Shown: piece by piece, positions 55,455-64,000 of the stretch | How positions within the stretch are numbered: the first letter of the stretch is position 1 | Layout of the letters: each line of letters opens with the position of its first letter | From: Burkholderia lata | GTDB lineage: Bacteria > Pseudomonadota > Gammaproteobacteria > Burkholderiales > Burkholderiaceae | Length of the DNA: 64,000 nucleotides | Direction: 5' to 3' | Assembly (NCBI RefSeq): GCF_902499335.1 | Contig: NZ_CABVQK010000002.1 | Location: 124,001 to 188,000, forward strand | Made by a program: the position numbers and the translations under genes | The notes under the pieces: generated by a model | Database searches by the model: none | What the model was told of the DNA's origin: nothing | What the model saw: the letters and a program-made list of their open reading frames with translations, nothing else

Positions 55455-57539
55455 ATGGCAGTGGATTACTCGACTCGCGACGGCGTGGCCGTTCTTACGC
55501 TCAACAATCCGCCCGTCAACGGGCTCGGCCTGTCGACCCGTCAGGGCGTCATGGACGCGCTCGATCGCGCCGCGCAGGACCCGTCGGTCACGGCCATCGT
55601 GCTGACCGGCGCGGGACGCGCATTCTCGGGCGGCGCCGACATCACCGAATTCAATACGCCGAAGGCGCTGCAGGAGCCGACGCTGCACACCGTGATTCGC
55701 GCGGTGGAGGCGAGCGCGAAGCCCGTCGTCGCGGCGCTGCACAGCGTCGTGATGGGCGGCGGCCTCGAGCTCGCGCTCGGCGCGCACTACCGTGTCGCGG
55801 CACCCGGCGCGCAGGTCGCGCTGCCCGAAGTGAAGCTCGGCCTGCTGCCGGGCGCGGGCGGCACGCAGCGCCTGCCGCGCGCGGTGGGGCTCGAAACCGC
55901 GCTGAACATGATCGTGTCGGGCGCGCCCGTGCCGTCCGAGCAGCTCGCGAAGAGCGGGTTGTTCGATGAAATGGCCGACGGCGACCTGCTCGATGCGGCC
56001 GTCGCGTTCGCGCGCAAGGTCGGTGCGCAGAACGGGCCGCATCCGCGCGTGCGCGATCGCAAGATCGACCATGCGAACGCAGCGGGCTTCATCCAGTTCG
56101 CGCGCAATTCGGCCCGGGCCGCCGCACCGAATTTCCCCGCGCCGCACAAATGCATCGACGCGGTCGAGGCCGGCGTGCTGCACGGCTTCGACAAGGGCAG
56201 CGTTGCCGAGCGCGAGGGTTTCGTCGCGCTGATGATGACGCCGGAAAGCCGCGCGCTGCGGCATGCGTTCTTCGGCGAGCGCGCGGCGAGCAAGATTCCC
56301 GACGTGCCGGCCGATACGCCGCTGCGCGAGATCCGCCGCGTCGGCGTGATCGGCGCGGGCACGATGGGCGGCGGGATCGCGATGAACTTCGTCAACGCAG
56401 GCCTGCGGGTCACGCTGCTCGAGACGAAGCAGGACGCGCTCGAGCGCGGCGTGGCGACGATCCGCAAGAACTACGACGCGCAGGTGAAGAAGGGCAAGCT
56501 CACGCAGGAGAAGCTCGATGCGCGCATGGCGCTGATCACGCCGACGCTGTCCTATGACGACCTGAAGGACGCCGACCTGATCGTCGAGGCCGTGTTCGAG
56601 GAACTCGGCGTGAAGGAGCAGGTGTTCACGAAGCTCGACGAAGTCGCGAAGGCGGGCGCGATCCTCGCGTCGAACACGTCGACGCTCGACGTCGACAAGA
56701 TCGCGGCGTTCACGAAGCGCCCGCAGGACGTCGTCGGCATGCACTTCTTCAGCCCGGCGAACGTGATGAAGCTGCTCGAGGTCGTGCGCGGCGCGCAGAC
56801 CGCGAAGGACGTGCTCGCCACCGTGATGGCCGTCGCGAAGAAGATCCGCAAGACGGCGGTCGTGTCGGGCGTGTGCGACGGCTTCATCGGCAACCGGATG
56901 ATCGAGCAGTACATCCGCCAGGCGCTCTTCATGCTCGAGGAAGGCGCGCTGCCCGCGCAGGTCGACCGCGCGATCGAGAAGTTCGGTTTTGCGATGGGCC
57001 CGTTCCGGATGAGCGACCTCGCCGGCAATGACATCGGCTGGGCGATCCGCAAGCGCCGCTACGTCGAGCAGCCCGGCCTGCAATACTCGAAGATCGCCGA
57101 CCGCCTGTGCGAGCAGGGCCGCTTCGGCCAGAAGACGGGCGCCGGCTGGTACGACTACGTGCCGGGCGAGCGCAAGGCAAAGCCGTCGTCGCTCGTCGAC
57201 GAGCTGGTCGTCGCGTATTCGAAGGAGCGCGGCGTCGAGCGGCGCAAGATCGGCGACGACGAGATCGTCGAGCGGCTCGTATTCGCGCTCGTCAACGAAG
57301 GCGCGAAGATCCTCGAGGAGAAGATCGCGTCGAAGGCGTCCGACATCGACATGGTCTACCTGACCGGCTATGGCTTCCCGCTGTGGCGCGGCGGCCCGAT
57401 GCTGTACGCGGACGTGGTCGGCCTCTACAACGTCGAGCGCGCGATTCGTCGCTACGCGGCCGCGCCGAACGGCGACGCATGGCAGCTCGCGCCGTCGATC
57501 GCGGAGCTCGCGAAGGCCGGCCGCGGGTTCAACGGCTGA
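55455..57539 (+). CDS. bifunctional enoyl-CoA hydratase / 3-hydroxyacyl-CoA dehydrogenase (FadJ/FadB type)
   Basis: The 694-residue protein has an N-terminal crotonase domain (about 1-190: GAGRAFSGGADITEF, GGGLELALGAHYRVA) and a 3-hydroxyacyl-CoA dehydrogenase domain with NAD motif GVIGAGTMGGGIAMNF (about 297-312), HFFSPANVMKLLEVV and the C-terminal VDRAIEKFGFAMGPF. It carries out two steps of beta-oxidation. The ATG at 55455, after ATGGAGGCAGGCAG, was chosen over the upstream ATG at 55350. Confidence 0.95.
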   Translation: MAVDYSTRDGVAVLTLNNPPVNGLGLSTRQGVMDALDRAAQDPSVTAIVLTGAGRAFSGGADITEFNTPKALQEPTLHTVIRAVEASAKPVVAALHSVVMGGGLELALGAHYRVAAPGAQVALPEVKLGLLPGAGGTQRLPRAVGLETALNMIVSGAPVPSEQLAKSGLFDEMADGDLLDAAVAFARKVGAQNGPHPRVRDRKIDHANAAGFIQFARNSARAAAPNFPAPHKCIDAVEAGVLHGFDKGSVAEREGFVALMMTPESRALRHAFFGERAASKIPDVPADTPLREIRRVGVIGAGTMGGGIAMNFVNAGLRVTLLETKQDALERGVATIRKNYDAQVKKGKLTQEKLDARMALITPTLSYDDLKDADLIVEAVFEELGVKEQVFTKLDEVAKAGAILASNTSTLDVDKIAAFTKRPQDVVGMHFFSPANVMKLLEVVRGAQTAKDVLATVMAVAKKIRKTAVVSGVCDGFIGNRMIEQYIRQALFMLEEGALPAQVDRAIEKFGFAMGPFRMSDLAGNDIGWAIRKRRYVEQPGLQYSKIADRLCEQGRFGQKTGAGWYDYVPGERKAKPSSLVDELVVAYSKERGVERRKIGDDEIVERLVFALVNEGAKILEEKIASKASDIDMVYLTGYGFPLWRGGPMLYADVVGLYNVERAIRRYAAAPNGDAWQLAPSIAELAKAGRGFNG

Positions 57540-57579
57540 CGCGCCGGATCGCGGCGCGACGCATACCCGGAGAAACGCA

Positions 57580-58212
57580 ATGAAACGCACCGACGACGTA
57601 CTGCTCGTGATCGACGTGCAATACGACTTCATGCCGGGCGGCGCGCTCGCGGTGCCCGACGGCGATGCCGTCGTGCCGGTGATCAACGCGCTGGCGCAAC
57701 GCTTCGACCAGGTCGTGCTGACGCAGGACTGGCACCCGCGCGAGCACGTGTCGTTCGCGGCGAACCATCCGGGCCGTGAACCGTTCTCCACGCTCGCGCT
57801 GCCATACGGCGAGCAGGTGCTGTGGCCGGTGCACTGCGTGCAGGACACCGACGGCGCGGCGCTGCATCGCGATCTCGACATCCCGCATGCGCGGCTCGTG
57901 ATCCGCAAGGGCGGCGACGCGCAGGTCGACAGCTATTCCGCGTTCGTCGAAGCCGACCGCACGACGCGCACCGGGCTCGCGGGCTATCTGCGCGAGCTGG
58001 GCGCGAAGCGCGTGTGGTGTTGCGGGCTCGCGACCGACTATTGCGTCGCGTGGTCGGCGCTCGATGCGCGCGCGGCCGGGTTCGAAGCCGCGGTGATCAA
58101 CGATGCGTGCCGCGCGATCGACCTGAACGGGTCGCTCGCCCACGCATGGCAGCAGATGCAGGCAGCGGGTGTCGCGCATGTGACGTCCGCGGGCGCGCGC
58201 CCGGCGGCGTAG
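57580..58212 (+). CDS. pncA: nicotinamidase / isochorismatase-family amidase
   Basis: The 210-residue protein has the triad D12 (IDVQYDF), Lys in [16 protein letters not shown] and Cys in [16 protein letters not shown], plus the metal site [10 protein letters not shown]. PncA converts nicotinamide to nicotinate for NAD salvage. It lies 40 bases after the FadJ-type gene and 49 before the thiolase, an unusual partner. The ATG follows GGAGAAACGCA. Confidence 0.93.
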   Translation: MKRTDDVLLVIDVQYDFMPGGALAVPDGDAVVPVINALAQRFDQVVLTQDWHPREHVSFAANHPGREPFSTLALPYGEQVLWPVHCVQDTDGAALHRDLDIPHARLVIRKGGDAQVDSYSAFVEADRTTRTGLAGYLRELGAKRVWCCGLATDYCVAWSALDARAAGFEAAVINDACRAIDLNGSLAHAWQQMQAAGVAHVTSAGARPAA

Positions 58213-58261
58213 CGCCTTCCCATTCGATTCAGGACTTGAAGCAGGACCGAAGGAGACTCGC

Positions 58262-59440
58262 ATGACCGAAGCCGTAATCGTATCGACCGCCCGCACGCCA
58301 CTGGCGAAATCCTGGCGCGGTGCTTTCAACATGACGCATGGCGCGACGCTCGGCGGCCACGTGGTCGCGGCCGCGCTCGAGCGCGCGAAGCTCGACCCCG
58401 CACGCGTCGAGGACGTGATCATGGGTTGCGCGAACCCCGAAGGCGCGACCGGCGCGAACATCGCGCGGCAGATCGCACTGCGCGCGGGGCTGCCCGTGAC
58501 GGTGCCGGGGATGACGGTGAACCGTTTCTGCTCGTCGGGGCTGCAGACCATCGCGCTGGCCGCGCAGCGGATCATCGCGGGCGAAGGCGAAGTGTATGTC
58601 GCGGGCGGCGTCGAATCGATCTCGTGCGTGCAGAACGAGATGAACCACCACATGATCCAGGAAGGCTGGCTCGTCCAGCACAAGCCCGAGATCTACTGGA
58701 ACATGCTGCAGACGGCCGAGAACGTCGCGAAGCGCTACGGCATCTCGAAGGAGCGGCAGGACGAGTACGGCGTGCAGTCGCAACTGCGGGCCGCGGCCGC
58801 GCAGGAAGCCGGGCGCTTTCGCGACGAGATCGTACCGATCACCGTGCTCGCGGGCATCGCCGACAAGGCGACGGGCCGCTTGTTCACGAAGGAAGTGACG
58901 GTGTCGGCCGACGAAGGGATTCGCCCCGACACGACGCTCGAAGGCGTGTCGAAGATCCGGTCGGCCGTGCCGGGCGGCGTGATCACCGCCGGCAACGCGA
59001 GCCAGTTCTCCGACGGCGCGTCGGCCTGCGTCGTGATGAGCGCCGACGCCGCGCAGCGTGAAGGGCTGCAGCCGCTCGGTGTATTCCGCGGCTTCGCGGT
59101 GGCCGGTTGCGAGCCGGACGAGATGGGCATTGGCCCGGTGTTCGCCGTGCCGAAGCTGCTGAAGCAGGCCGGGCTGAAGGTCGACGATATCGGCCTCTGG
59201 GAGTTGAACGAAGCGTTCGCGGTGCAGGTGCTGTACTGCCGCGACACGCTCGGGATTCCTGAGGATCGCCTGAACGTGAACGGCGGCGCGATTGCGGTCG
59301 GCCATCCGTACGGTGTGTCGGGTGCGCGCCTGACGGGCCATGCGCTGATCGAAGGCAAGCGGCGCGGCGTGAAGTACGTGGTCGTCACGATGTGCATCGG
59401 TGGCGGGCAGGGCGCGGCCGGCCTGTTCGAAATCCTCTGA
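58262..59440 (+). CDS. acetyl-CoA acyltransferase (thiolase)
   Basis: The 392-residue thiolase has the nucleophile Cys in [10 protein letters not shown] (about 85), the His in [18 protein letters not shown] (about 345) and the C-terminal Cys in [15 protein letters not shown]. It finishes the beta-oxidation cycle by cleaving 3-ketoacyl-CoA. It fits FadA/FadI or acetoacetyl-CoA types. It follows pncA in the same direction; AAGGAG lies before the ATG. Confidence 0.95.
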   Translation: MTEAVIVSTARTPLAKSWRGAFNMTHGATLGGHVVAAALERAKLDPARVEDVIMGCANPEGATGANIARQIALRAGLPVTVPGMTVNRFCSSGLQTIALAAQRIIAGEGEVYVAGGVESISCVQNEMNHHMIQEGWLVQHKPEIYWNMLQTAENVAKRYGISKERQDEYGVQSQLRAAAAQEAGRFRDEIVPITVLAGIADKATGRLFTKEVTVSADEGIRPDTTLEGVSKIRSAVPGGVITAGNASQFSDGASACVVMSADAAQREGLQPLGVFRGFAVAGCEPDEMGIGPVFAVPKLLKQAGLKVDDIGLWELNEAFAVQVLYCRDTLGIPEDRLNVNGGAIAVGHPYGVSGARLTGHALIEGKRRGVKYVVVTMCIGGGQGAAGLFEIL

Positions 59441-59573
59441 TCTTTGGCAGGGTGCGGCCGCGGTTTCGCTTCGGCGAGGCCGGCGGCCGCGACACGAATC
59501 GGCGCGACTGAACCACCATTCGAAACAATCGGGAAGCAAGAGGCGTGCGCCGCGCAATGCCGTTTCCCCTTAC

Positions 59574-59601
59574 TTGTCAAACGAATTGCCCCACCTATAC
59601 T
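59574..59601 (+). promoter_or_regulatory. promoter of the GGDEF gene
   Basis: TTGTCA (59574-59579), a 16-base spacer and TATACT (59596-59601), 100 bases before the start codon. Confidence 0.6.
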
Positions 59602-59701
59602 TGCTCTGACATTTGCCTTTCGGCACGATGGGCCGGATCGTGCGTCGAGTGATCCGTGCCGCGAAGGTTCGAACCAACGCAGCAGACCGACCGGGGACCG
59701 A

Positions 59702-61102
59702 ATGAGTACGACCTATGCAGCCGGGGAACCGCCGCGCGTCGTCAGCGCGGCCGCGAGGCTCTACGCGAAATGCCTGCTGATCGGATTCGCGTTGCTGCCT
59801 GCTTATCTGATCGCCTATCTGTGGTTCTTCAGCGACCCGCACGCCGTATTCGAGAGCCACGCGTTCCATGAAATCGCGATCGCGGCCGCGACCCTCGAGG
59901 GCGCATTCGTCACCTACGTGACGTGGGTGTGCTACCGGTCGTCCGGCGAGCCGTTGTTGCGCTGGCTGACACTTGGCTTTCTCGGCTTCGCGATGATCTA
60001 TGCGCTGCACGGTGCCTTCACCGGGATGGCGCATCACAATATCTGGCTGTTCCTGCTGTACGGGCCCGCGTCGCGCCTCGTGATGTCGATCCTGCTGCTC
60101 ACGGGCCTGATGTCGTATTCGCGTCCGCCCGACCGGATCGAGAAGCGCACGAGCATGCGCACGTGGCTGCCGTGGATCGTGTTCTTCGTGATCGTCAACG
60201 TGGTCGTGGCGTACATCGCGTATTCGCCGATCGCGGGCGCGCTGGGCACGCGGCTGTCGATGGAAGGCGGCGCGCTCGTGTTCTCGCTGCTGAACGTCGC
60301 CGTGCTGCTCGCGCGGCGGATCCGTTCGCCGCTGATGGTGATCTACGGCGTGTCGATCATGGCGTTCGCGCTGTCGTCGCTCGCGTTCATTCTCGGCAAG
60401 CCGTGGAATCACATGTGGTGGCTCGCGCACGCGATTTTCGCGGGCGGCTTCTTCCTGCTCAGCTACGGCGTCGTGCAGGCGCTCCAGACGACGCGCTCGT
60501 TCTCGGCGATCTACAGCCAGGAAGACCTGATGAGCCGGCTGTCGGAATCGATGGCGCGCACCGAAAGCGCGCTGCAGGAGCTGCGGCGCACGAACCAGAA
60601 GCTCGAATACATGGCCGCGACCGATCCGATGACGGGCGCATCGAACCGCCGGCAGTTCATCGCGCAGGTCGAGCGCGAGATGGTGCGGGCCGAGCGCGAC
60701 GGCACGCCGTTCTGCCTGCTCGCGCTCGATCTCGACAATTTCAAGAACATCAACGATGCGTACGGGCACCAGATCGGCGACGAGGTGCTGCGCGGCGTCG
60801 TGCGCCAGTGCCTCGATGCGATCCGGCCGGCCGGCGGGCTCGCGCGGGTCGGCGGCGAGGAGTTCATGGCGCTGCTGCCGGACATGCCGCTCGAAGGCGC
60901 GCGGATGACGGCCGAGCGCGTGCGTTCGTCGATCGCGAGCTCGCCGTTCGGGCTCGATTTCAAGCGCGTGCAGGTGACGGTCAGCGTCGGCGTTGCGCAA
61001 TACGGGGCCGACGGCAGCACGGTCGATGCGTTGCTGCGCGTGGTCGACGAACGCTTGTACCAGGCAAAGCGGGAAGGGCGGAACCGGGTCGTGGCGCGGT
61101 GA
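59702..61102 (+). CDS. membrane GGDEF diguanylate cyclase
   Basis: The 466-residue protein has about seven N-terminal transmembrane helices (about 20-280), a coiled coil (RTESALQELRRTNQKLEYMA) and a C-terminal GGDEF domain with DPMTGASNRRQF and the active site GGEEF. It should make cyclic di-GMP. The upstream RxxD inhibitory site is not intact (RPAG at the equivalent place), so product inhibition may be missing. The ATG at 59702 gives MSTTYAAGEPP. Confidence 0.92.
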   Translation: MSTTYAAGEPPRVVSAAARLYAKCLLIGFALLPAYLIAYLWFFSDPHAVFESHAFHEIAIAAATLEGAFVTYVTWVCYRSSGEPLLRWLTLGFLGFAMIYALHGAFTGMAHHNIWLFLLYGPASRLVMSILLLTGLMSYSRPPDRIEKRTSMRTWLPWIVFFVIVNVVVAYIAYSPIAGALGTRLSMEGGALVFSLLNVAVLLARRIRSPLMVIYGVSIMAFALSSLAFILGKPWNHMWWLAHAIFAGGFFLLSYGVVQALQTTRSFSAIYSQEDLMSRLSESMARTESALQELRRTNQKLEYMAATDPMTGASNRRQFIAQVEREMVRAERDGTPFCLLALDLDNFKNINDAYGHQIGDEVLRGVVRQCLDAIRPAGGLARVGGEEFMALLPDMPLEGARMTAERVRSSIASSPFGLDFKRVQVTVSVGVAQYGADGSTVDALLRVVDERLYQAKREGRNRVVAR

Positions 61103-61199
61103 CACGGGTTTGCACGGCACGCGGGCGCCGGTGACCGGACGCGGGACATTCGGCAGCTCGGGTGTACAGAGGCTGTGTCGAGCGCCTCGATCCTTGACG

Positions 61200-61233
61200 A
61201 AGCCCCGGAGGCGGTAACGCCCCCGGGGCTTTT
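61200..61233 (+). terminator. Rho-independent terminator after the GGDEF gene
   Basis: AAGCCCCGG (61200-61208) pairs with CCGGGGCTT (61223-61231), and four T follow. It lies between convergent genes. Confidence 0.8.
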
Positions 61234-61265
61234 GCATGCCCGGTCAGCACACGCCTGGCGATGCG

Positions 61266-63410
61266 TTACCGCGACGCCAGGGCCGCCGCGCTCTTCTTCG
61301 GCTGAGCATCCTGCATCCGCTGCGACGCCTGCCACCAGTACTTGCCCGCGCGCTGCTGCGGATCGCGGATCGCGAGATACGTCGTACTCCAGAGCTGCGC
61401 CGCGTTCGCCTCGGTGGCGTCCGCGCTGCGCGTGCCGAATGCATCGGTCTGGTACTGGCCGTTCACGTACGACCACGTCCACATCTCCGACGTGCGCATG
61501 TCGCGCCCGTTCGAGATCACCTGCCAGATCGTCTGCCGCGCCTGCGTGAGCAGCGTGCGTGTCGCGGCCGACAGGTCCTGGCGCGTGAGCTGGCGATCGA
61601 GCCCGGCCACCCACATCGCCTGCTGCCACGACCAGATCACCGTGCCGTGATACGCGGAACTCGTGAACTTCGGCCATAGCGCCTGGTTCGCATACGCCGG
61701 GTTCGCGATCAGCATGCCGGCATCGGTCACGAGCCCGGTCGGGAACGGCCGCGTGACGTCGGTGACGATGCGCTGAAGCTCGTCGTCCGGCGGCGTGCCG
61801 AACAGCAGCGCGAAACCGCCGTCCGAATTCATCACTGGAATCGGGTTGCCCTGCTGATCGAGCGACAGCGCGTAGAACGCCAGCGGCGTGCCCGGTGCGG
61901 TGCCGGCCGGCACGCCCGCGGACGGCGCATAGGCCGACACGTCGGTGGCTGCCTGCGCGGCCGGCACGCTGACCTGGAACAGCGGCGGCGCCTGCGTTTC
62001 CCAGGTGGCCGCCTGGTTTGCCGTGTTGACGAGCGTCGCGCGCTGTCCGGCATCCAGGTACGGATCGAGCAGGCCGCGCGTGAGGAACGCGTTCGCCGCG
62101 CGCAACGCGGCCGGCACGAGCACCGCGTTCACGTCGTACGGGTACACGCCGCCGCCGAGCCCGTCGGTGCTGTCACGCCAGTTGCCGACGATCTCGCCGG
62201 GCCGCAGGTGGATCAGGTTCGCGACCGACGGCTGCTGCGCGAACGGCTGCGCAGTCGTCGCGACGTGCAGCAGGTTGACGACCAGGCGGCTGCCGTTGGT
62301 CTGCCCGTCGCTGCCGCGCTGCGCGAGATACGCGGCCGCGCGGGCCTGGCCGCGCGTATCGTCGATCAGCCACGCGGCCGCGATCGGCGCGAGCAGGTAG
62401 TCGCTGTCGATCATCTTGTAGTCGTAGGTCGGCGTCGGATCGTTCGGCCGGCCGTTTTTCTGGTTGTCGACGAGGGCGAATTCGCCGATGCCTTCCTCGT
62501 GCGCGACCTTGCCGTCGGTCGACAGCCGGCTCAGCACCGACGACAGGCCTGCCTCGACCGCGGCGGGTTCGAGCACGGGCATCAGCATGCGTACCGAGAT
62601 CAGCGTGTCGCGGCCGAAGTAGGTGTCGTACTGCCACGAGCCGGCCAGCAGCTTGTCGTGGAAGCTCAGGAACTCGAGCACGTTCTGGCTCACCGGGTCG
62701 GGGTTCACCGATGGCGCGAGCAGGTCGGCGCGCGTGATCGGCGACAACGGCGTCTCGCCCGACAGCGCATCGACATGCAGCCGCAGCGTGTGCGAGCCCG
62801 CCGGTGCGCTCAGGACGAGCTTGCCGCCCGCTGCCGGCGCGATGCTGCCGCCGTCGCGCAGCGTGATGCGCAGTGAATAGCCGGGCGCGCCGTCGATCCG
62901 GTCGCGTTGCCATTGCGCGGCGCTGCCCTGAACCGTCGGCGCGGTAAGGATCTGCTGCGGAATCGTTGCGCCGCCGTTGAAGTCACGCAGGAAGCGCACG
63001 TTGCTGAGCACGCCCTGGCGGATCGTCAGCGTGTTGGTGTCCACCGACACGTCGGCGCCGATGCCGTACAGCGGGCGGCCATGCGCATCGGGCGCCGACA
63101 GCGCGGACGGCGGCGTGTCGAGGCTCCAGTTCACCGGTTGCGCGGTGTCGTCGAACCAGAGCCCCGTGCCGCTGTTGCCGGCGGGGAAGACCACGAGCAG
63201 GCGCGGCTTCGTCGACGAACGCGCCAGCAGGTGCGCGGCGACCTTGTCCTGCCGGTAGAACGCGTTGATCTGGCCGCCGGTGTCCATCCGGAACGACAGC
63301 GCGGCGGCGTTCGACGGCGGGCTGCCCGATTTGACGTCGTCGTCGTTGCAGGCCGCGAGCAGGCCGGCGCAGATGAATCCGAGACACAGCGACTTCGCAA
63401 GGCGATGCAT
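61266..63410 (-). CDS. secreted lipoprotein, six-hairpin glycosidase-like
   Basis: The 714-residue protein has a lipoprotein signal with lipobox LLAAC (Cys21). An N-terminal beta domain is followed by an (alpha/alpha)6-type catalytic region with YDTYFGRDTLISVRMLMPVL (about 264-283), HEEGIGEFALVDN and a C-terminal MWTWSYVNGQYQTDAFG. It resembles glycogen-debranching or trehalase-like glycoside hydrolases. It probably acts on a sugar or glycan at the cell surface or in the periplasm. A strong AGGAGGG ribosome site precedes the ATG. Confidence 0.75.
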   Translation of the reverse strand: MHRLAKSLCLGFICAGLLAACNDDDVKSGSPPSNAAALSFRMDTGGQINAFYRQDKVAAHLLARSSTKPRLLVVFPAGNSGTGLWFDDTAQPVNWSLDTPPSALSAPDAHGRPLYGIGADVSVDTNTLTIRQGVLSNVRFLRDFNGGATIPQQILTAPTVQGSAAQWQRDRIDGAPGYSLRITLRDGGSIAPAAGGKLVLSAPAGSHTLRLHVDALSGETPLSPITRADLLAPSVNPDPVSQNVLEFLSFHDKLLAGSWQYDTYFGRDTLISVRMLMPVLEPAAVEAGLSSVLSRLSTDGKVAHEEGIGEFALVDNQKNGRPNDPTPTYDYKMIDSDYLLAPIAAAWLIDDTRGQARAAAYLAQRGSDGQTNGSRLVVNLLHVATTAQPFAQQPSVANLIHLRPGEIVGNWRDSTDGLGGGVYPYDVNAVLVPAALRAANAFLTRGLLDPYLDAGQRATLVNTANQAATWETQAPPLFQVSVPAAQAATDVSAYAPSAGVPAGTAPGTPLAFYALSLDQQGNPIPVMNSDGGFALLFGTPPDDELQRIVTDVTRPFPTGLVTDAGMLIANPAYANQALWPKFTSSAYHGTVIWSWQQAMWVAGLDRQLTRQDLSAATRTLLTQARQTIWQVISNGRDMRTSEMWTWSYVNGQYQTDAFGTRSADATEANAAQLWSTTYLAIRDPQQRAGKYWWQASQRMQDAQPKKSAAALASR

Positions 63411-64000
63411 GTTGATGTCCCTCCTGATGACTGGTGATTTTTATGAGAATTATCGAATGAGCGGGTGCTCGGTCTCCTTCATCCGGTATTGCGGAATTCC
63501 TGGAAACTATTGAATTAATCCGGGCGTGCTTCAGGGGCGAATTGAATGGGAGATAACCGGTTGGCGGTTAATTCCGGAATTGAAAACAAAAGGAGGTACT
63601 GCACCGGATTGGGGTGAAAGACTTCTCTGCTGGGGTCCCGGTGCAGTGCCGGCGTTGGTGTGTGTGTGGCGTGAAAGGTGAAACGTAAGCTGTCGTAGGG
63701 GATTCTAAAGTTCGGATAAAGTCGAAGTCAATAATGATTTTATGGTTTTCGAATAATGTTCTGTTTTGAAGTTGCAATTATTGCTTGTTGGGTCGGTAAA
63801 ATATGCGAATTCATGAGGGGGTGGGGTGCCGATTATCGATCTTGGTGAAAATCGATTGATAATCGATGTCCGTATTGGCGATTGATTCCGAACCGGGATT
63901 GAATCGTGACGTTTCGCCTGCTGCCGTGTCTCGGGCGGTGCAAGCGGTAGGTGCGGAATGCGGTGGATTCGGCAATACGGAACGGTGAGCAACCGGCGTT
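63411..64000. other. AT-rich intergenic DNA to the window edge
   Basis: The last 590 bases are noticeably lower in GC than the rest, mainly from 63700 on. Short open frames on the minus strand (63568-63777 and 63705-63992) have no ribosome site, family features or usual codon bias, so no gene is called. The glycosidase promoter on the minus strand should lie at its left end. Confidence 0.6.

Noticed and set aside
63568..63992. Two short minus-strand open frames near the right edge
   Set aside because: No ribosome site, no recognisable domain and codon use unlike the neighbours, in AT-rich DNA.

Overview
The window looks like a piece of the main chromosome of a Burkholderia species, most likely of the cepacia complex. 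The DNA is very GC-rich with strong G/C third-position bias. The block tig-clpP-clpX-lon-tRNA-Val-tRNA-Asp-ppiD is the usual Burkholderia arrangement. Gram-negative porins, many LysR-type regulators and ProV/W/X-type betaine transport fit the same picture. No insertion sequence, prophage, integrase or CRISPR array was seen.

Layout. 1-2.7 kb: the end of a DUF1800 gene and its DUF1501 partner, a degenerate squalene/phytoene-synthase-family gene and tRNA-Leu. 2.8-20.5 kb: an accessory block that reads as one catabolic regulon for a betaine-like zwitterion. It has a leftward operon (GbcB-like reductase, a DddP-type M24 enzyme, a DMSP-lyase-type cupin). A rightward series follows: a ProV/ProW/ProX-like importer, a serine hydroxymethyltransferase paralogue, a DapA-family lyase, a DAO-family amine oxidase, an aldehyde dehydrogenase, a LysR regulator, a porin, a second LysR regulator and a GbcA-like Rieske oxygenase. 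20.6-29.2 kb: mixed genes (small secreted protein, HDAC-like amidohydrolase, MFS exporter, porin, LuxR-type regulator, ketopantoate-reductase-like enzyme, MarR regulator, glycerate kinase). 29.5-38.4 kb: protein quality control (tig, clpP, clpX, lon, ppiD) and two tRNAs. 38.4-53.5 kb: housekeeping genes on both strands (tesA/ybbA pair, pgi, NAD(P)HX repair, D-amino-acid dehydrogenase, purL, parvulin foldase, BolA, YciB, msrB, selO). 53.6-61.1 kb: a fatty-acid beta-oxidation set (acyl-CoA ligase, FadB/FadJ-type enzyme, thiolase) with a nicotinamidase inside it, then a membrane diguanylate cyclase. 61.3-63.4 kb: a secreted lipoprotein glycosidase. 63.4-64.0 kb: AT-rich DNA without a credible gene.

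The most interesting part is the 2.8-20.5 kb block. Four promoters there (reductase operon, transporter operon, porin, Rieske oxygenase) share one layout. A 19-base box begins GCAT, ideally GCAT-N11-ATGC, and lies exactly 20 bases upstream of the -35 element. A 17-base spacer and a -10 element follow. This places the box near -65, the classical LysR-type site, and ties all four units into one regulon. The leftward operon encodes two unrelated proteins that keep the full active-site residue patterns of two DMSP-lyase families (DddP and the DddL/Q/W/K cupins). Finding both beside a glycine-betaine-demethylase-type Rieske system and a betaine importer suggests an unusual pathway for DMSP or a related betaine. 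The substrate cannot be read from the sequence.

All calls rest on reading the sequence and on remembered family knowledge. No database search was run.
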